Shown one piece after another: positions 26,954 to 36,503 of a stretch of 64,000 nucleotides of DNA (its first letter is position 1; every line of letters starts with the position of its first letter). The notes under the pieces were generated by a model, which saw only the letters and a list, made by a program, of their open reading frames with translations, did not search any database and was not told the DNA's origin. Made by a program: the position numbers and the translations under genes. The stretch comes from Leptospira sp. GIMC2001 (GTDB taxonomy: Bacteria; Spirochaetota; Leptospiria; Leptospirales; Leptospiraceae): NCBI RefSeq assembly GCF_028462125.1, contig NZ_CP115468.1, positions 434,001 to 498,000 on the forward strand, given 5' to 3'.

Positions 26954-27829
26954 TTAATTTAAATATAATTTACTTTTCCATTCTGGACTATTAAGAATGC
27001 CCGTTAAAAAAGTTTTTTTCTCAAATGTAGTCTTATATTTATGTTCTTTGTGAAGTTCTGAGTATTTTACTTCAGATTCATCTACAAGGTAATTCGCATC
27101 GCTTTCGAGCTGTGCTTTAAAAGTTGAGAATTCTTGCTTGTTGAATAAAAGATTTTTAGCGTTTACGATCCCATTTTCGGTTGCAAAAGTTACTTTCTTG
27201 TGACAACGACAGGGGTTAGATTTGTCAACGAGACCACATTTATTTTGCATAAAATTGTATAAATCTTTACGTGCTTTACTGAGTTTCATACGAAAATTAT
27301 CTTTGCTAATCTCCATAATTTCGGAACCGATCGTATGATCTCCCCCAAAAATATCACCTATAATATAAATTAATCGTTGTTCTTTCGTTAAACAAAGCAA
27401 CATTCCTGATAAACATTGCAGTCGCACCTCGCGGATTACTTCTGCTTGTCCTAATTTTTCATCTTCAGTCAATTCTATATTAGGTGCTCTATCTAACGCG
27501 TCCCCTAAATCTTCAAAGTTATTCATGAATACGTTAGCTGGTTTTTTGAGATCATTTAAAAATTGATTTTTTACTATTCTATACGCCCAAGTTCTAAAAT
27601 TACTTTCACCTTTAAAAGAGCTTAGATTAGAGACGATCTTGATTAAGACTTCCTGTGTCAGGTCTTCTGCCTGAATAGGATCGCCAATCATTTTCCATGC
27701 AATGTTGTAAATAAAGGGTTGGTGTCTTTCTATCAGATCGTTTAAAGCACTTCTTTTTCCTTCGAAAATCTGTTGAATAAGTTCGGAATCAGAATTGTTG
27801 GTTTGATATGACTTAGTAAATGGGTTCAT
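26954..27829 (-). CDS. ECF-type RNA polymerase sigma factor with Cys-rich C-terminal tail
   Basis: A 291-residue sigma-70 family protein. Region 2 includes DPIQAEDLTQEVLIKIVSNL and SNFRTWAYRIVKNQFLNDLK; region 4 includes LTKEQRLIYIIGDIFG and EIMEISKDNFRMKLSKARKDL. Beyond the sigma core are about 100 extra residues that start with NKCGLVDKSNPCRCHKK, three Cys and a His in 14 residues that could bind a metal or sense redox state. The remainder is helical. There is no adjacent anti-sigma gene, so the tail may regulate it. It heads a minus-strand run of small membrane proteins plus an SDR, its likely regulon. Confidence 0.87.
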   Translation of the reverse strand: MNPFTKSYQTNNSDSELIQQIFEGKRSALNDLIERHQPFIYNIAWKMIGDPIQAEDLTQEVLIKIVSNLSSFKGESNFRTWAYRIVKNQFLNDLKKPANVFMNNFEDLGDALDRAPNIELTEDEKLGQAEVIREVRLQCLSGMLLCLTKEQRLIYIIGDIFGGDHTIGSEIMEISKDNFRMKLSKARKDLYNFMQNKCGLVDKSNPCRCHKKVTFATENGIVNAKNLLFNKQEFSTFKAQLESDANYLVDESEVKYSELHKEHKYKTTFEKKTFLTGILNSPEWKSKLYLN

Positions 27830-27884
27830 GAATTTACTTTCTCATAGTTAACTGTGACGAAAAATATTTCAATGAGAAAAATAT

Positions 27885-27932
27885 AGAATATCTTGGATAA
27901 AGCAAATCTTCATTTGCTTTATCTAATATTCT
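27885..27932 (-). terminator. Long hairpin, probable terminator of the SDR gene
   Basis: GATAAAGCAAAT (27896-27907) pairs perfectly with ATTTGCTTTATC (27912-27923) around a 4-base loop, and the outer AGAATAT/ATATTCT extends the stem. On the minus strand TATATTTTTC follows. It directly abuts the stop of the SDR gene that ends at 27931 and separates it from the sigma-factor gene. Confidence 0.7.
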
Positions 27933-28716
27933 ATTGCTTTGAATTAAGATATTTCGAAATTTTTCGCACAGCAAATCTTGGTGAGAAACGAACCGTAAAA
28001 ACAAGGAATGCGTTGAAGAATCCACTGATATTAACAACTTTCCCATTCATAAGTCCGTTATAGCCAATTTTTGCAACGTCTGAAGACTTCATCATAAGTG
28101 GCGAAGATTGATCTCCGATTTTTGTTCCGAGCATGTCTGCTCTTTCGAAAAATTCTGTCTTGGTTGCACCAGGGCAGAGAACGGAAACTGTAATTCCCTT
28201 GTCCTTAACTTCTTCAGCTAATCCTTCGCTAAAAGACAAAACAAATGCTTTGGTTGCATAATAGATGGACATCAAAGGACCTGGTTGAAAACCAGCAGTT
28301 GATGCGACATTTAGAATTTTGCCACGTCCAGCCTCTTTCATATCCTGCAAAAAGAGATGAGTCAATTCAACTAGCGATGTAACATTTACTTGGATTTCGG
28401 ATAATTCTTTTTCAAGCGGAAGGTCAGCAAAATGACCGTTTGTCGCAAAGCCTGCGTTGTTCACGAGGATGGAAACTTTTATTTTATCTTTCTTAAGTGA
28501 ACGATAAATTTCCGAAGGTGAAGTAGGTTTGGACAAATCCTTAGCAATCACTTTAACTCCAACACCATGAGTTGTCGAAATATCTTTGGCGATCTGATCG
28601 AGTCGCTTCTTGTCTCTGGCGGTTATCACCAAATTATTTCCATTTCTAGCAAAAACCATTGCCAACTCATATCCGATTCCTGTAGATGCGCCTGTAATAA
28701 GAACTGTTTCAACCAT
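27931..28716 (-). CDS. Short-chain dehydrogenase (SDR)
   Basis: A 261-residue classical SDR. TGASTGIGYELA is the cofactor loop, VNNAGFATNG the structural motif, NVASTAGFQPGP holds the catalytic Ser and YYATKAFVLSF the YxxxK. The ATG at 28716 (MVETVLITGAS) puts the cofactor loop at the usual position; the in-frame start at 28749 would add 11 unlikely residues. The C-terminus has a hydrophobic stretch and a basic end (FSPRFAVRKISKYL), seen in membrane-associated lipid or steroid SDRs. It is divergent from the chemotaxis receptor gene and ends in a strong hairpin. Confidence 0.87.
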   Translation of the reverse strand: MVETVLITGASTGIGYELAMVFARNGNNLVITARDKKRLDQIAKDISTTHGVGVKVIAKDLSKPTSPSEIYRSLKKDKIKVSILVNNAGFATNGHFADLPLEKELSEIQVNVTSLVELTHLFLQDMKEAGRGKILNVASTAGFQPGPLMSIYYATKAFVLSFSEGLAEEVKDKGITVSVLCPGATKTEFFERADMLGTKIGDQSSPLMMKSSDVAKIGYNGLMNGKVVNISGFFNAFLVFTVRFSPRFAVRKISKYLNSKQ

Positions 28717-28821
28717 AGTTAAAGATTCCCAATTCGATTGGATTAGCAATCAGAAAATTTATTGAATCCTCTATCCAATTATAAAATGTTACATTTAGTT
28801 TACTTCTAAAGTAGAAAAATT

Positions 28822-30861
28822 ATGTCATTTATTCGAAATTTAACTATCAGCAAAAGATTGTATATCTCTCTCTTTGTAATATTAATTCCAATCGTATTTT
28901 TGCTATTTTTGATTATACGAAATCAATATAAAACAATTGTTTTTAGCTCTCAAGAGCTACATGGATTGCGAATCAACAAATCAGTTTGGGATTTGATGAT
29001 AAATATCCAAGAAGGCTATCTGAATAAATCATCAATTGCCGGATTAGAAGAAGGAGTTAGAGCTATAAAGCAAGATTTGATCGATTCGAACATTCAGCTA
29101 GATAATTCCGAGATGATAGATCTTCTCGAAACTGCTCAAGAAATTTCCCAGCTTAAACAAGCTGATAGCAACCCAGAGCTATTGGATCATATGCAGAAAT
29201 TGTTGATTGATTTACATTCTGATCTTACAGATAAATCCAATTTAATTTTGGATCCAGATCTAGATTCTTATTATCTAATGGATATAGGAATGCTAAAGCT
29301 TCCCAATGTTGTTTTTTATTGCGGAATTTATTATCATAATATTCCAAAGTTTTCAAATCCCAATTCACGAGCTAAAAATGACCTTGGAAGCTTGAGATTT
29401 TTATTGAGTGATTGCGAGAAAGTTATGAAAGAAGTGGAATTTTCCTTTCATAAAGAATTTCAATACAATATAATTTTAAGGGAATCAATTTTGGAGAAGG
29501 AAGCTGTTTGGATTTCAAAATTCAATGAATTCTACCGATTGGCGAAATTGTTTAATAATGATCCAAGCCAGTTTGGTTATGGATCTAAGAATTTTGAAGA
29601 ATTAGAATCTTCGTATATTGTTTTTTTTGATTCTCATAAAGAAATACATACTAGAGTTCTTAATGATTTAGAAAGAGTCTTGAATCTGCGAATTAACAAT
29701 CTTAAGATGGAATCTGCAGTTTCGATATTTTTATCTATGATAATTTGTATAGCAGCTTTTCTATTTCAAGCTTATGTAAACAGAACGATTGCAAGACCAC
29801 TTTCAGTTGCGGTTGTAAAATTTGACGAATTGGCAAAAGGAAACATCAAACAAAGTTTTGATTATGCTTACAATGATGAGATAGGAAGTTTATACTCATC
29901 TTCACAGGCATTTGTTTTAGAACTCAATAAAATATTGAAAGAAATCTTGCTTCTTGTAGATCGTGTTTCTCGATATTCTGAACAAACTTCGATAATGGCA
30001 GGAATGCTATCGGAATCATCACAGAACCAAGCTGCTCAGACAGAGGAATCGTCTGCTTCTATTGAAGAGATATCTGCGAGTTTTGATAAAGTTGCGAAAT
30101 TGATTGCTCGTGAATCCAATGATATTCAAGAAATTGGATTCATTACTGAAAATATTGCTGAGTCTATTCGTTACGTTAATCAACAGATGGCAAAACTCAA
30201 AATTGTTGCGGATCAATTGATGTCGCAAGCTCAGTTAGGCGAGGATACGATTGGAAGTACAACAGATTCCATGCGGTATATGCAAGAAGTTTCAGGTCAA
30301 ATTGGTGGAATTGTTTCGATTATTACAGATATTTCCGAGCAGACCAATCTACTTTCTCTGAACGCATCTATTGAAGCGGCAAGAGCTGGTGATATGGGTA
30401 GGGGATTTGCAGTTGTTGCATCCGAAGTCTCGAAGCTTTCGGAGAAAACTGGTGAAAGTGTTTCTCAGATTAAGAAACTCATCCAGACCTCTGATAAAAC
30501 AGTAGATCAAGGTGTACATAGTGTATCATCATCTGTTGATGTTATACGAGGCATTCTTGCGAATATTAGTGAGATTCATAAAAATTCCGAAACGGTTGTC
30601 GATGCAGTTGGCAAACAATCAACGAATGTAGATTTTATACATAGAAGTTATAGAGAACTAAAAAGTCTATCGGCAGAAATCGATCAATCCGCCAAAGAAG
30701 AAAAAATTGCAATCGATCAAGTTACAGAAAGTTTGCAATTGATTGCAGAATCAACGCAAGTGATAGCGGACAATGCTGGAGCTCTCGCTGAGATTTCTGG
30801 GAAATTGGATTCTGCATCACATCAGCTCAATTCAACTATTGGCTGGTTTCATATAAAGTAG
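28822..30861 (+). CDS. Methyl-accepting chemotaxis protein
   Basis: A 679-residue receptor. Membrane segments lie at about 13-30 and 300-318 and bracket a periplasmic sensor of about 270 residues that is helical and of no clear ligand family. A HAMP domain follows ([18 protein letters not shown]). The cytoplasmic rod peaks in the universal tip [19 protein letters not shown] near residue 512, then [18 protein letters not shown]. It should signal through CheA/CheW to flagellar motors. No CheW-binding or che genes are adjacent, so it is an orphan receptor. Confidence 0.94.
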   Translation: MSFIRNLTISKRLYISLFVILIPIVFLLFLIIRNQYKTIVFSSQELHGLRINKSVWDLMINIQEGYLNKSSIAGLEEGVRAIKQDLIDSNIQLDNSEMIDLLETAQEISQLKQADSNPELLDHMQKLLIDLHSDLTDKSNLILDPDLDSYYLMDIGMLKLPNVVFYCGIYYHNIPKFSNPNSRAKNDLGSLRFLLSDCEKVMKEVEFSFHKEFQYNIILRESILEKEAVWISKFNEFYRLAKLFNNDPSQFGYGSKNFEELESSYIVFFDSHKEIHTRVLNDLERVLNLRINNLKMESAVSIFLSMIICIAAFLFQAYVNRTIARPLSVAVVKFDELAKGNIKQSFDYAYNDEIGSLYSSSQAFVLELNKILKEILLLVDRVSRYSEQTSIMAGMLSESSQNQAAQTEESSASIEEISASFDKVAKLIARESNDIQEIGFITENIAESIRYVNQQMAKLKIVADQLMSQAQLGEDTIGSTTDSMRYMQEVSGQIGGIVSIITDISEQTNLLSLNASIEAARAGDMGRGFAVVASEVSKLSEKTGESVSQIKKLIQTSDKTVDQGVHSVSSSVDVIRGILANISEIHKNSETVVDAVGKQSTNVDFIHRSYRELKSLSAEIDQSAKEEKIAIDQVTESLQLIAESTQVIADNAGALAEISGKLDSASHQLNSTIGWFHIK

Positions 30862-30967
30862 GTTGTGATTGAATGCAGCCAAATTTCTGAATCCATCAAC
30901 TGATCTCGACTCAGTCAAGATTCTATTCGAAAAAACTTGGATTTATTCCCTCGTGATTCTTACAGAA

Positions 30968-32152
30968 TCATTGGTTCAGTTCATTGTGAATCATTGGTCT
31001 AATCGTCTCTGCAAAGAACAACGAACTACCTGTAGGTGGTAAATTCGTTAGAGAATTTTTGACGCCTTGATTATTTACCGAAACAATTCCGAAGTATCCT
31101 CGGTTTCGATCTAACCAAGGAAAGAATCCATTCGCTCCGACGGAGTGAGATATGAGATCTTTATCACATTCAGTTGGATTGCCTGGATTGCTACAATAGC
31201 GCCAGTTCCCCAATCCATAAGTCCAAGAATAACCAAATGCTGAAAATTGAGAATATCCAATGGTTGCACCACGATACTGATCAGACAAGATCTCACTCAC
31301 AGCATTTGCACTTAGAAAACCATTCACATCGCTCGTTCCATTGTATGCATTTCCTGATCGCAGAAGAGCAAGCATCAATCGAGAATATTCTCTGGGACTT
31401 ACGATCAATCCGTACGCTCCAGCGAGACTTCCATCTCCACCTAAAGTTCCACCCAAACCACTTACCCATTTAGTTTCTGTTAGACTCCAATTTAATGGAA
31501 GTGAAACTTCTGTCTGGAAAATTTGTTTCCAAGTCTGATTACAAGCAACTTCGACCATTCGCTGAGCGACAGCCATATGATTCGAATTGTAAACAAATAG
31601 TGCGCCCGGTGTATCATTTTTTGTATTGTCTCGGATGCTATTTACGCATGAATCTTTCTGAGCGGATGTTGCATTTTCGGGAAGGTTTGCAATGCAGGAA
31701 TCCTGTCCACTTGCTCCACCTCGATCATTCAAGCCAGAGGTAAAAGCAAGCAATTGCCTCATCGTTATTGTTCCTCTTGTTCCAGTCCAACCTAACACAT
31801 TTGCTGTGGTCGATTCCAGATTGAGGGAGTTGCATTTGTTCTGGTCAATGACTCGCATAATGGTCACGGCAGTCACCCATTTGGAACCAGAAAAAATTAT
31901 CTGATGGCGATCATTTGCAATGGTTCCGAATTCTCTTTCTTTAATCGTTCTATTGTTTCGATCTGTGATGATTAGTGAAGCTCCTTCATCAGCGGTTCTT
32001 GAGAACCGATCGAAGCAATTGTCAATAGTTGAACATTGTCCCGCACCAATCCCCGCAAGAACGAGAAGAGAGGCAGAATCATCATCTTGATCATTATGAC
32101 AATTGACTGCGAATAGAATTGAAGAAATCATTAATATGATAATTTTATTCAT
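30968..32152 (-). CDS. Serine hydrolase lipoprotein (class C beta-lactamase / PBP-like fold)
   Basis: A 394-residue protein whose signal ends FAVNC (Cys 18), so it is lipidated. The SxxK nucleophile motif is in IIFSGSKWVTAV and the YxN motif in FVYNSNHMAV; a late HSVGANGFFPW may provide the third (HxG-like) motif. The family includes esterases, D-aminopeptidases and beta-lactamase relatives; true beta-lactamase activity cannot be assumed. A CysxxxCys-rich N-terminus (AGQCSTIDNCFDRF) suggests a disulfide. The small lipoprotein gene upstream ends 12 bases before it, suggesting an operon. Confidence 0.85.
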   Translation of the reverse strand: MNKIIILMISSILFAVNCHNDQDDDSASLLVLAGIGAGQCSTIDNCFDRFSRTADEGASLIITDRNNRTIKEREFGTIANDRHQIIFSGSKWVTAVTIMRVIDQNKCNSLNLESTTANVLGWTGTRGTITMRQLLAFTSGLNDRGGASGQDSCIANLPENATSAQKDSCVNSIRDNTKNDTPGALFVYNSNHMAVAQRMVEVACNQTWKQIFQTEVSLPLNWSLTETKWVSGLGGTLGGDGSLAGAYGLIVSPREYSRLMLALLRSGNAYNGTSDVNGFLSANAVSEILSDQYRGATIGYSQFSAFGYSWTYGLGNWRYCSNPGNPTECDKDLISHSVGANGFFPWLDRNRGYFGIVSVNNQGVKNSLTNLPPTGSSLFFAETIRPMIHNELNQ

Positions 32153-32164
32153 AATAACCTACCT

Positions 32165-32680
32165 TTATAATTTTATAACAGGATCAAAACTTATGATGAT
32201 TCCAGTTTTTTCCAATTCACATTCTGCAATATTCGGAATTAAATATGCGTCACGAACAGATGAAGAAATTGCATTGCCAGGGGGAAGTGAATCCAGAAAT
32301 ACTCCATAATAAATTGTCGCCTTACCTCGAATAATTGAAGTGCAATCATAGACTGATGATTTTAAATAAGATCCTTCATCCTCAATTTCCGATATGATTG
32401 GATAGAGAAATCCTGCAAGAAATCCATTCAGAGCTGTCAATGGTGTAACAATCGGAATTCCAGATTGCATTCCTTTTTGTGCAAGCCATAACAATTGACC
32501 ATTTGCAACAGCTTCTGTCGTTGCTTGCGAGATTTCCTTTTTTGCTTCTTTGCCAGTCATACTATCATTGGATTCCAGGCCGATTTCATCTAAGACAATG
32601 CAATTACCTGACAAGATTAGAATCAAAATGAAAAATTTGAATCTAGAAAAAACTTTGATTGGATTGAAATTAGAGATCAT
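32165..32680 (-). CDS. Small lipoprotein of unknown function
   Basis: A 171-residue protein with a long signal sequence ending ILSGNC (Cys 27), so it is likely lipidated. The mature part has a helical, Ala/Gln-rich start (ATTEAVANGQLLWLA) and a C-terminal half with two Cys that could pair (VYDCTSIIRG and NIAECELEKTG). I do not recognise a function. It precedes the serine hydrolase lipoprotein by 12 bases. Confidence 0.7.
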   Translation of the reverse strand: MISNFNPIKVFSRFKFFILILILSGNCIVLDEIGLESNDSMTGKEAKKEISQATTEAVANGQLLWLAQKGMQSGIPIVTPLTALNGFLAGFLYPIISEIEDEGSYLKSSVYDCTSIIRGKATIYYGVFLDSLPPGNAISSSVRDAYLIPNIAECELEKTGIIISFDPVIKL

Positions 32681-32730
32681 TCATTCTACTCCTGAAAATA
32701 TAAAACAATATTGATATGATGATTCTGCAT

Positions 32731-34248
32731 TTATTTTTCTTTATCTGCATTTTCAATTGAGAGAATTGCGAATTTGGCAAGCTTCTTAGTTTCTTTATTC
32801 CCTGATTCTAGAATTTTCTTGAGAACAGGAATCGACTTCTTTTCTTTGCGATTGGCAATGGCTTCGATAGCAAGTTTGCTTTGGATAAGCTTGTTAGACA
32901 AGGCAAGCTCTTCAATTTGCTTTCTCGCTTCGTCTCCTTCAATTTCACCTAATGAAGATATTGCGAAAGGAGCAAGGTTATCATCGGACGCAAATTTTAC
33001 CAAATCGTTAAGAGCTTTCGGATTTTTCAACACACCCAGGCTCTCAATTGATTGAATAGCAAGTCTTCGATCTTGAGATTTCCCCGCTTCAATCAAAACA
33101 GGGATTGATTTCTCTGTTCCAAGAAATCCGAGCGACCATGCTGCACCATAACGAGCTTCACCTGATTTTTCTCGGATTACTTTCCATAGAACAGTTTCAG
33201 ATTCAGAATTACCGATCCAACCAAGAGATAGAGCAAGCTCTTCTCGGTCGGGAGAGCTAAGATCTGTTAGACGTTCTTCGATAGCAGGTCTTGAGACTTC
33301 ATCTTTCCACTCACCCAGAATTTTAGCAGCAGGTCCAAGAGACAGAGTGTTATTCGCTTGGAAGATTGCACGGATCTTTCGTTTGTTTTCTTCATTCGGA
33401 AGTGTTGCTATAATCCCAGCTGCGAGGTATCGCAATTCTCTCTCTGGATTGCTTAGGTATCCGATCAACTTCGGAAAAGTGGACGGATCTCTTATTTCTT
33501 TTAGAGCGATATAAGAATTCTCACGAATCTTAGATTTATCTTCCACTAGTTTTTGAATAAGCAATTCGGTAGATTTACGAGAACCAATTTTGCCTAAAGC
33601 CAGAACGGATGCAGCAATGGTTGGTTCCTCTGCTTGGGCGTTCCGAACATTCTGTATGAGATAGTCTTCACCTGGTTTGTATCTAACTCTCCCAATCGCC
33701 ATTGCGTACGTTTTGTCTTTCTCAGGATCACGATTGGCACGAGCCATTTTTAGAATTGCAGATCCTTGGTTTATTGCGTTGCATTGGAATAAAGCCTCAA
33801 CGGTCGATAGACGAGTTGTATGATTGTCCGAATCAAGATATTCTATAAGATGAGGTCCGGCTTTTGGATCCTTCATGCGACTCAACGCATCGATGATTGT
33901 ATCCGGGAATATTTCTTTGTCTTTTTTTAGTGCAATGATTTTATTTAGCGATGATAAATCTTTGTATTCACCAAGTGCGATTGCGGATACACTTCGTACG
34001 CCTGGATCAGTATCTGTGGAAATTAATTTTTGAATCTGAGGAATGCAGTCTAGGTTGTAATTTTCCATACAATCTAATACAGCTTGTCTTCTAAGCCCGG
34101 TGTCAGTGCTTTTTAGATCTTCAATCATCGATTTGTTGACTACTGGTTGCTTTTCATCGTCTGGTAATTTTTCAGGCATGGGAGGTCCAGAACATTCAGA
34201 TAAAATAAAGAAAGAGAAAATAGAAAAGATTAGAAATTTATAATTCAT
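32731..34248 (-). CDS. HEAT-repeat lipoprotein
   Basis: A 505-residue protein with a signal ending ILSEC (Cys 19). The rest is an unbroken series of about 12 HEAT-type helical pairs, recognisable by repeated elements such as VRSVSAIALGEYKD, ARYGAAWSLGFLGTEKSIPV and APFAISSLGEIEGD. HEAT solenoids bind other proteins, so this is probably a periplasmic or surface scaffold. No enzyme motif is present. It is in the same direction as, but 50 bases upstream of, the small lipoprotein gene. Confidence 0.85.
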   Translation of the reverse strand: MNYKFLIFSIFSFFILSECSGPPMPEKLPDDEKQPVVNKSMIEDLKSTDTGLRRQAVLDCMENYNLDCIPQIQKLISTDTDPGVRSVSAIALGEYKDLSSLNKIIALKKDKEIFPDTIIDALSRMKDPKAGPHLIEYLDSDNHTTRLSTVEALFQCNAINQGSAILKMARANRDPEKDKTYAMAIGRVRYKPGEDYLIQNVRNAQAEEPTIAASVLALGKIGSRKSTELLIQKLVEDKSKIRENSYIALKEIRDPSTFPKLIGYLSNPERELRYLAAGIIATLPNEENKRKIRAIFQANNTLSLGPAAKILGEWKDEVSRPAIEERLTDLSSPDREELALSLGWIGNSESETVLWKVIREKSGEARYGAAWSLGFLGTEKSIPVLIEAGKSQDRRLAIQSIESLGVLKNPKALNDLVKFASDDNLAPFAISSLGEIEGDEARKQIEELALSNKLIQSKLAIEAIANRKEKKSIPVLKKILESGNKETKKLAKFAILSIENADKEK

Positions 34249-34321
34249 TGCTTAATAGACTACCAATTTATATGTATAAGTGATTAGATTTAGAGATCAA
34301 GTATTTATTGTTATAGAACGA

Positions 34322-34341
34322 GGCAGTATAGAAATACTGCC
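34322..34341 (-). terminator. Hairpin behind the SGNH hydrolase operon
   Basis: GGCAGTAT-AGAA-ATACTGCC is a perfect 8-base stem with a 4-base loop, 25 bases after the stop of the 34367-35047 gene in transcription order. The T-run is weak (CTCGTTC), so termination may be partial. Confidence 0.55.
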
Positions 34342-34366
34342 CCTTGAAATTTAGTAACTGTGAAAA

Positions 34367-35047
34367 TTAGCTACTAGGAACTTGAGATTTAGCTTCTCGA
34401 AGACTTGCTAATTCTTTTTTGTAAGATGCAATGTCCTTGGATGCGATGGATTCTTCAACAGACGAAAGTCTGGAATTCTCCAATGTATATTCCAATAACT
34501 CGATTCTCGATTCCATTTCTTTCACTTTGTAATCGAAATAAGTTGCCATCTCTTTTGGATTTGCATCTTTTTCGCTCGGACTTGCTGGAGGTTCAGAACC
34601 AGGAGCTGCATACTTCGAAGCTGCGATCATAGAAGCAAATTTGGATTCAACTGCTGTAAATGAATCCAGGTTATCCAAGATTTGCTTTTCCTCTGCTTCG
34701 TTTAGAGTGCCTTTGTATTCGTTTGGAATGTACACATTGTTCGGGTATTTCCGAGCAAAATCTTGCCACTCTTTACGAACTTTCTCCTTGAGCTTGGGAT
34801 CTTTTGCTTCCAAAGCATGGGGCCACAATTTCTCAACCATAGATTTTTCTTGATCTTCTGGTCTTGGTGCCTCAGGAAAATTGGAAAAATCAGATCCTCC
34901 AGAACTTGAGGTGAACGACCAAGGACTATCCTTGGAATCGTTTTGAGCTGTTTGATCGGAGTCTTTATCAGTTTTTGGTAAAAGAATTATTACCAATAAA
35001 AGGACAATGGTTCCGACTATTACAAATAACCATTTTCTTTTATCCAT
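34367..35047 (-). CDS. N-terminally anchored helical protein, possible partner of the SGNH hydrolase
   Basis: A 226-residue protein with one membrane segment at residues 6-22 (LFVIVGTIVLLLVIILL), then a Ser/Asp-rich linker and a helical domain; the last 60 residues look like a coiled coil (KVKEMESRIELLEYTLENS). The ATG at 35047 has AAGGAG 6 bases upstream, while the longer start at 35074 lies inside the preceding gene. It begins 10 bases after the secreted SGNH hydrolase gene ends. A single anchor plus an outside helical body is also the shape of lipase-specific foldases, and FDY occurs in YFDYKVKEM, but the full foldase motif is not there. Function unknown. Confidence 0.65.
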   Translation of the reverse strand: MDKRKWLFVIVGTIVLLLVIILLPKTDKDSDQTAQNDSKDSPWSFTSSSGGSDFSNFPEAPRPEDQEKSMVEKLWPHALEAKDPKLKEKVRKEWQDFARKYPNNVYIPNEYKGTLNEAEEKQILDNLDSFTAVESKFASMIAASKYAAPGSEPPASPSEKDANPKEMATYFDYKVKEMESRIELLEYTLENSRLSSVEESIASKDIASYKKELASLREAKSQVPSS

Positions 35048-35057
35048 CTTCAACTCC

Positions 35058-36326
35058 TTATGTGAAAATTCCAATCACCCAAGAAATGAACTGACCAAAT
35101 ATTGTCTGAGTCAAGAATTTCTTAAGGTCTACAGGGTTTCTGTTGAGGCTATCATAAAACCAAGCTGAATATTCATCAACTTTTGCAATGTTGTAGCCAT
35201 AACGAGAGTTAATTGAATCAATCAATTCATTAGCAAATACAGCATGACCTAACATATTAGGATGCACTCCATCAAGTCCGAAAACTCCAGGTTTACCAGG
35301 AAGTGGCCAGTTAGCTTGAGCATTGCCTGGGCTATATCCACTTGAATGTCTAATTGGTCTTCCGTTTTCTTTAAGGTCATCAAATATCACTTTCAAATCA
35401 GCAACTGCATAACGATTCGCAGCACCTTGTGCTTTGATCTCATTGTTAAGCATTGTCAGAAAGTTATTGATAGTGTTGATCTCAGTTGCATCAAGAACGT
35501 GGCTTGGGCTAGAAACTGAGCTTCTGAAGAAAGCTTTAAGTCCACTATAAGCTGCACGATTTTGTGGGTCTTTGTACGGCTCAAGAAAAGCAATTGCTGT
35601 AACGTTTGGTACGGTAAAAAGTACTCCACCTTTTACAGAGCCGATATTTGCCATTCTTCTAAATACTTCTCTAATATCTCTTTTGAACCTTGGCTCATCT
35701 AGACAATCAAGCGAAGTGTGCAATGCTGTACAGAGAACATGATTTGCACCAGCGGATCCAAACACGAAACTTGGTTTGTTTTTCTCCATGACTTCCATCT
35801 GAGTTCCAGAACTTCTTAGTCCGAATTGATGGAATTTATCTGGCTCTTGGCAATCTGCTACGGTAACCCATCTATAAGTATAGTGATACCAAGTTCTCCA
35901 ATACCAATCTTTTTCCTGCTTCTTTGCTGTGATATCTTCACATTTTCCAGAAGTCTTGAGAACTGTTGTATACTCGGCGCCTGTGATTCCGGCATGGGAT
36001 GGTAGAGAGTAAGTTTTCTGGTTGCCACCAATGATCGCCAAACCAATACAAATCGGTCCGCAATCTCCTTTTAGCACATCTTCCAAGTTAATGAAAGGTC
36101 CTTTCAGTTCGTTGTATGTAACGCTTGATCCAGCTTGCTTGGATACGAGTACTGGGTATGCCCAGTCTTGAGTCTTCTTTTCAACTGTAGCACCAAAGAA
36201 TCCTTGGCTCAAGGAATCTCCAATTACGCCTGGCTTGCGAAATAAGTCTGCTTGGGATTGGGCACTGATACTAGAAACTGCTAACAAAAGCAGCAATCCA
36301 GTGATGCCTTGCAATAATCTTGCCAT
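35058..36326 (-). CDS. Secreted SGNH/GDSL-type lipase or esterase
   Basis: A 422-residue protein with a signal peptide ([20 protein letters not shown], then SAQ). The catalytic Ser is in [10 protein letters not shown] near residue 38. GGNQ (block III-like, with IIGGNQK) and [12 protein letters not shown] (Asp and His of block V) complete the SGNH set. It is longer than typical GDSL enzymes, with an insert rich in Trp, Tyr and Cys ([15 protein letters not shown], near residue 140). The chain ends in a hydrophobic stretch, [15 protein letters not shown], which could associate with a membrane. A strong GGAGGAG stands before the ATG. Substrate is unknown; it could act on host or membrane lipids. 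Confidence 0.85.
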   Translation of the reverse strand: MARLLQGITGLLLLLAVSSISAQSQADLFRKPGVIGDSLSQGFFGATVEKKTQDWAYPVLVSKQAGSSVTYNELKGPFINLEDVLKGDCGPICIGLAIIGGNQKTYSLPSHAGITGAEYTTVLKTSGKCEDITAKKQEKDWYWRTWYHYTYRWVTVADCQEPDKFHQFGLRSSGTQMEVMEKNKPSFVFGSAGANHVLCTALHTSLDCLDEPRFKRDIREVFRRMANIGSVKGGVLFTVPNVTAIAFLEPYKDPQNRAAYSGLKAFFRSSVSSPSHVLDATEINTINNFLTMLNNEIKAQGAANRYAVADLKVIFDDLKENGRPIRHSSGYSPGNAQANWPLPGKPGVFGLDGVHPNMLGHAVFANELIDSINSRYGYNIAKVDEYSAWFYDSLNRNPVDLKKFLTQTIFGQFISWVIGIFT

Positions 36327-36503
36327 ATTTTCTCCTCCGTTCGAGAATATTCGGAAATTTATTTACTTAGAGGACATACTTATGTCTATTCCGTGGAATT
36401 GTCAATAAAAAATCAACATGAACAATCTATTAAATTGATTTGCCTTATAAACAGCTTCCAAAAACTTAGAAAGAAAGACAGTCAAGAGAAGGGTAAACAA
36501 TCG

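Noticed and set aside
23937..27829. Prophage or genomic island with attachment sites
   Set aside because: No integrase, tRNA edge or direct repeats were found around the run.
30968..32152. Antibiotic resistance beta-lactamase
   Set aside because: SxxK and YxN are shared by many esterases and peptidases; nothing points to beta-lactam hydrolysis.
34367..35047. Lipase-specific foldase (Lif) as a definite call
   Set aside because: Only the FDY triad and topology agree; the rest of the foldase motif is missing and the length is short.
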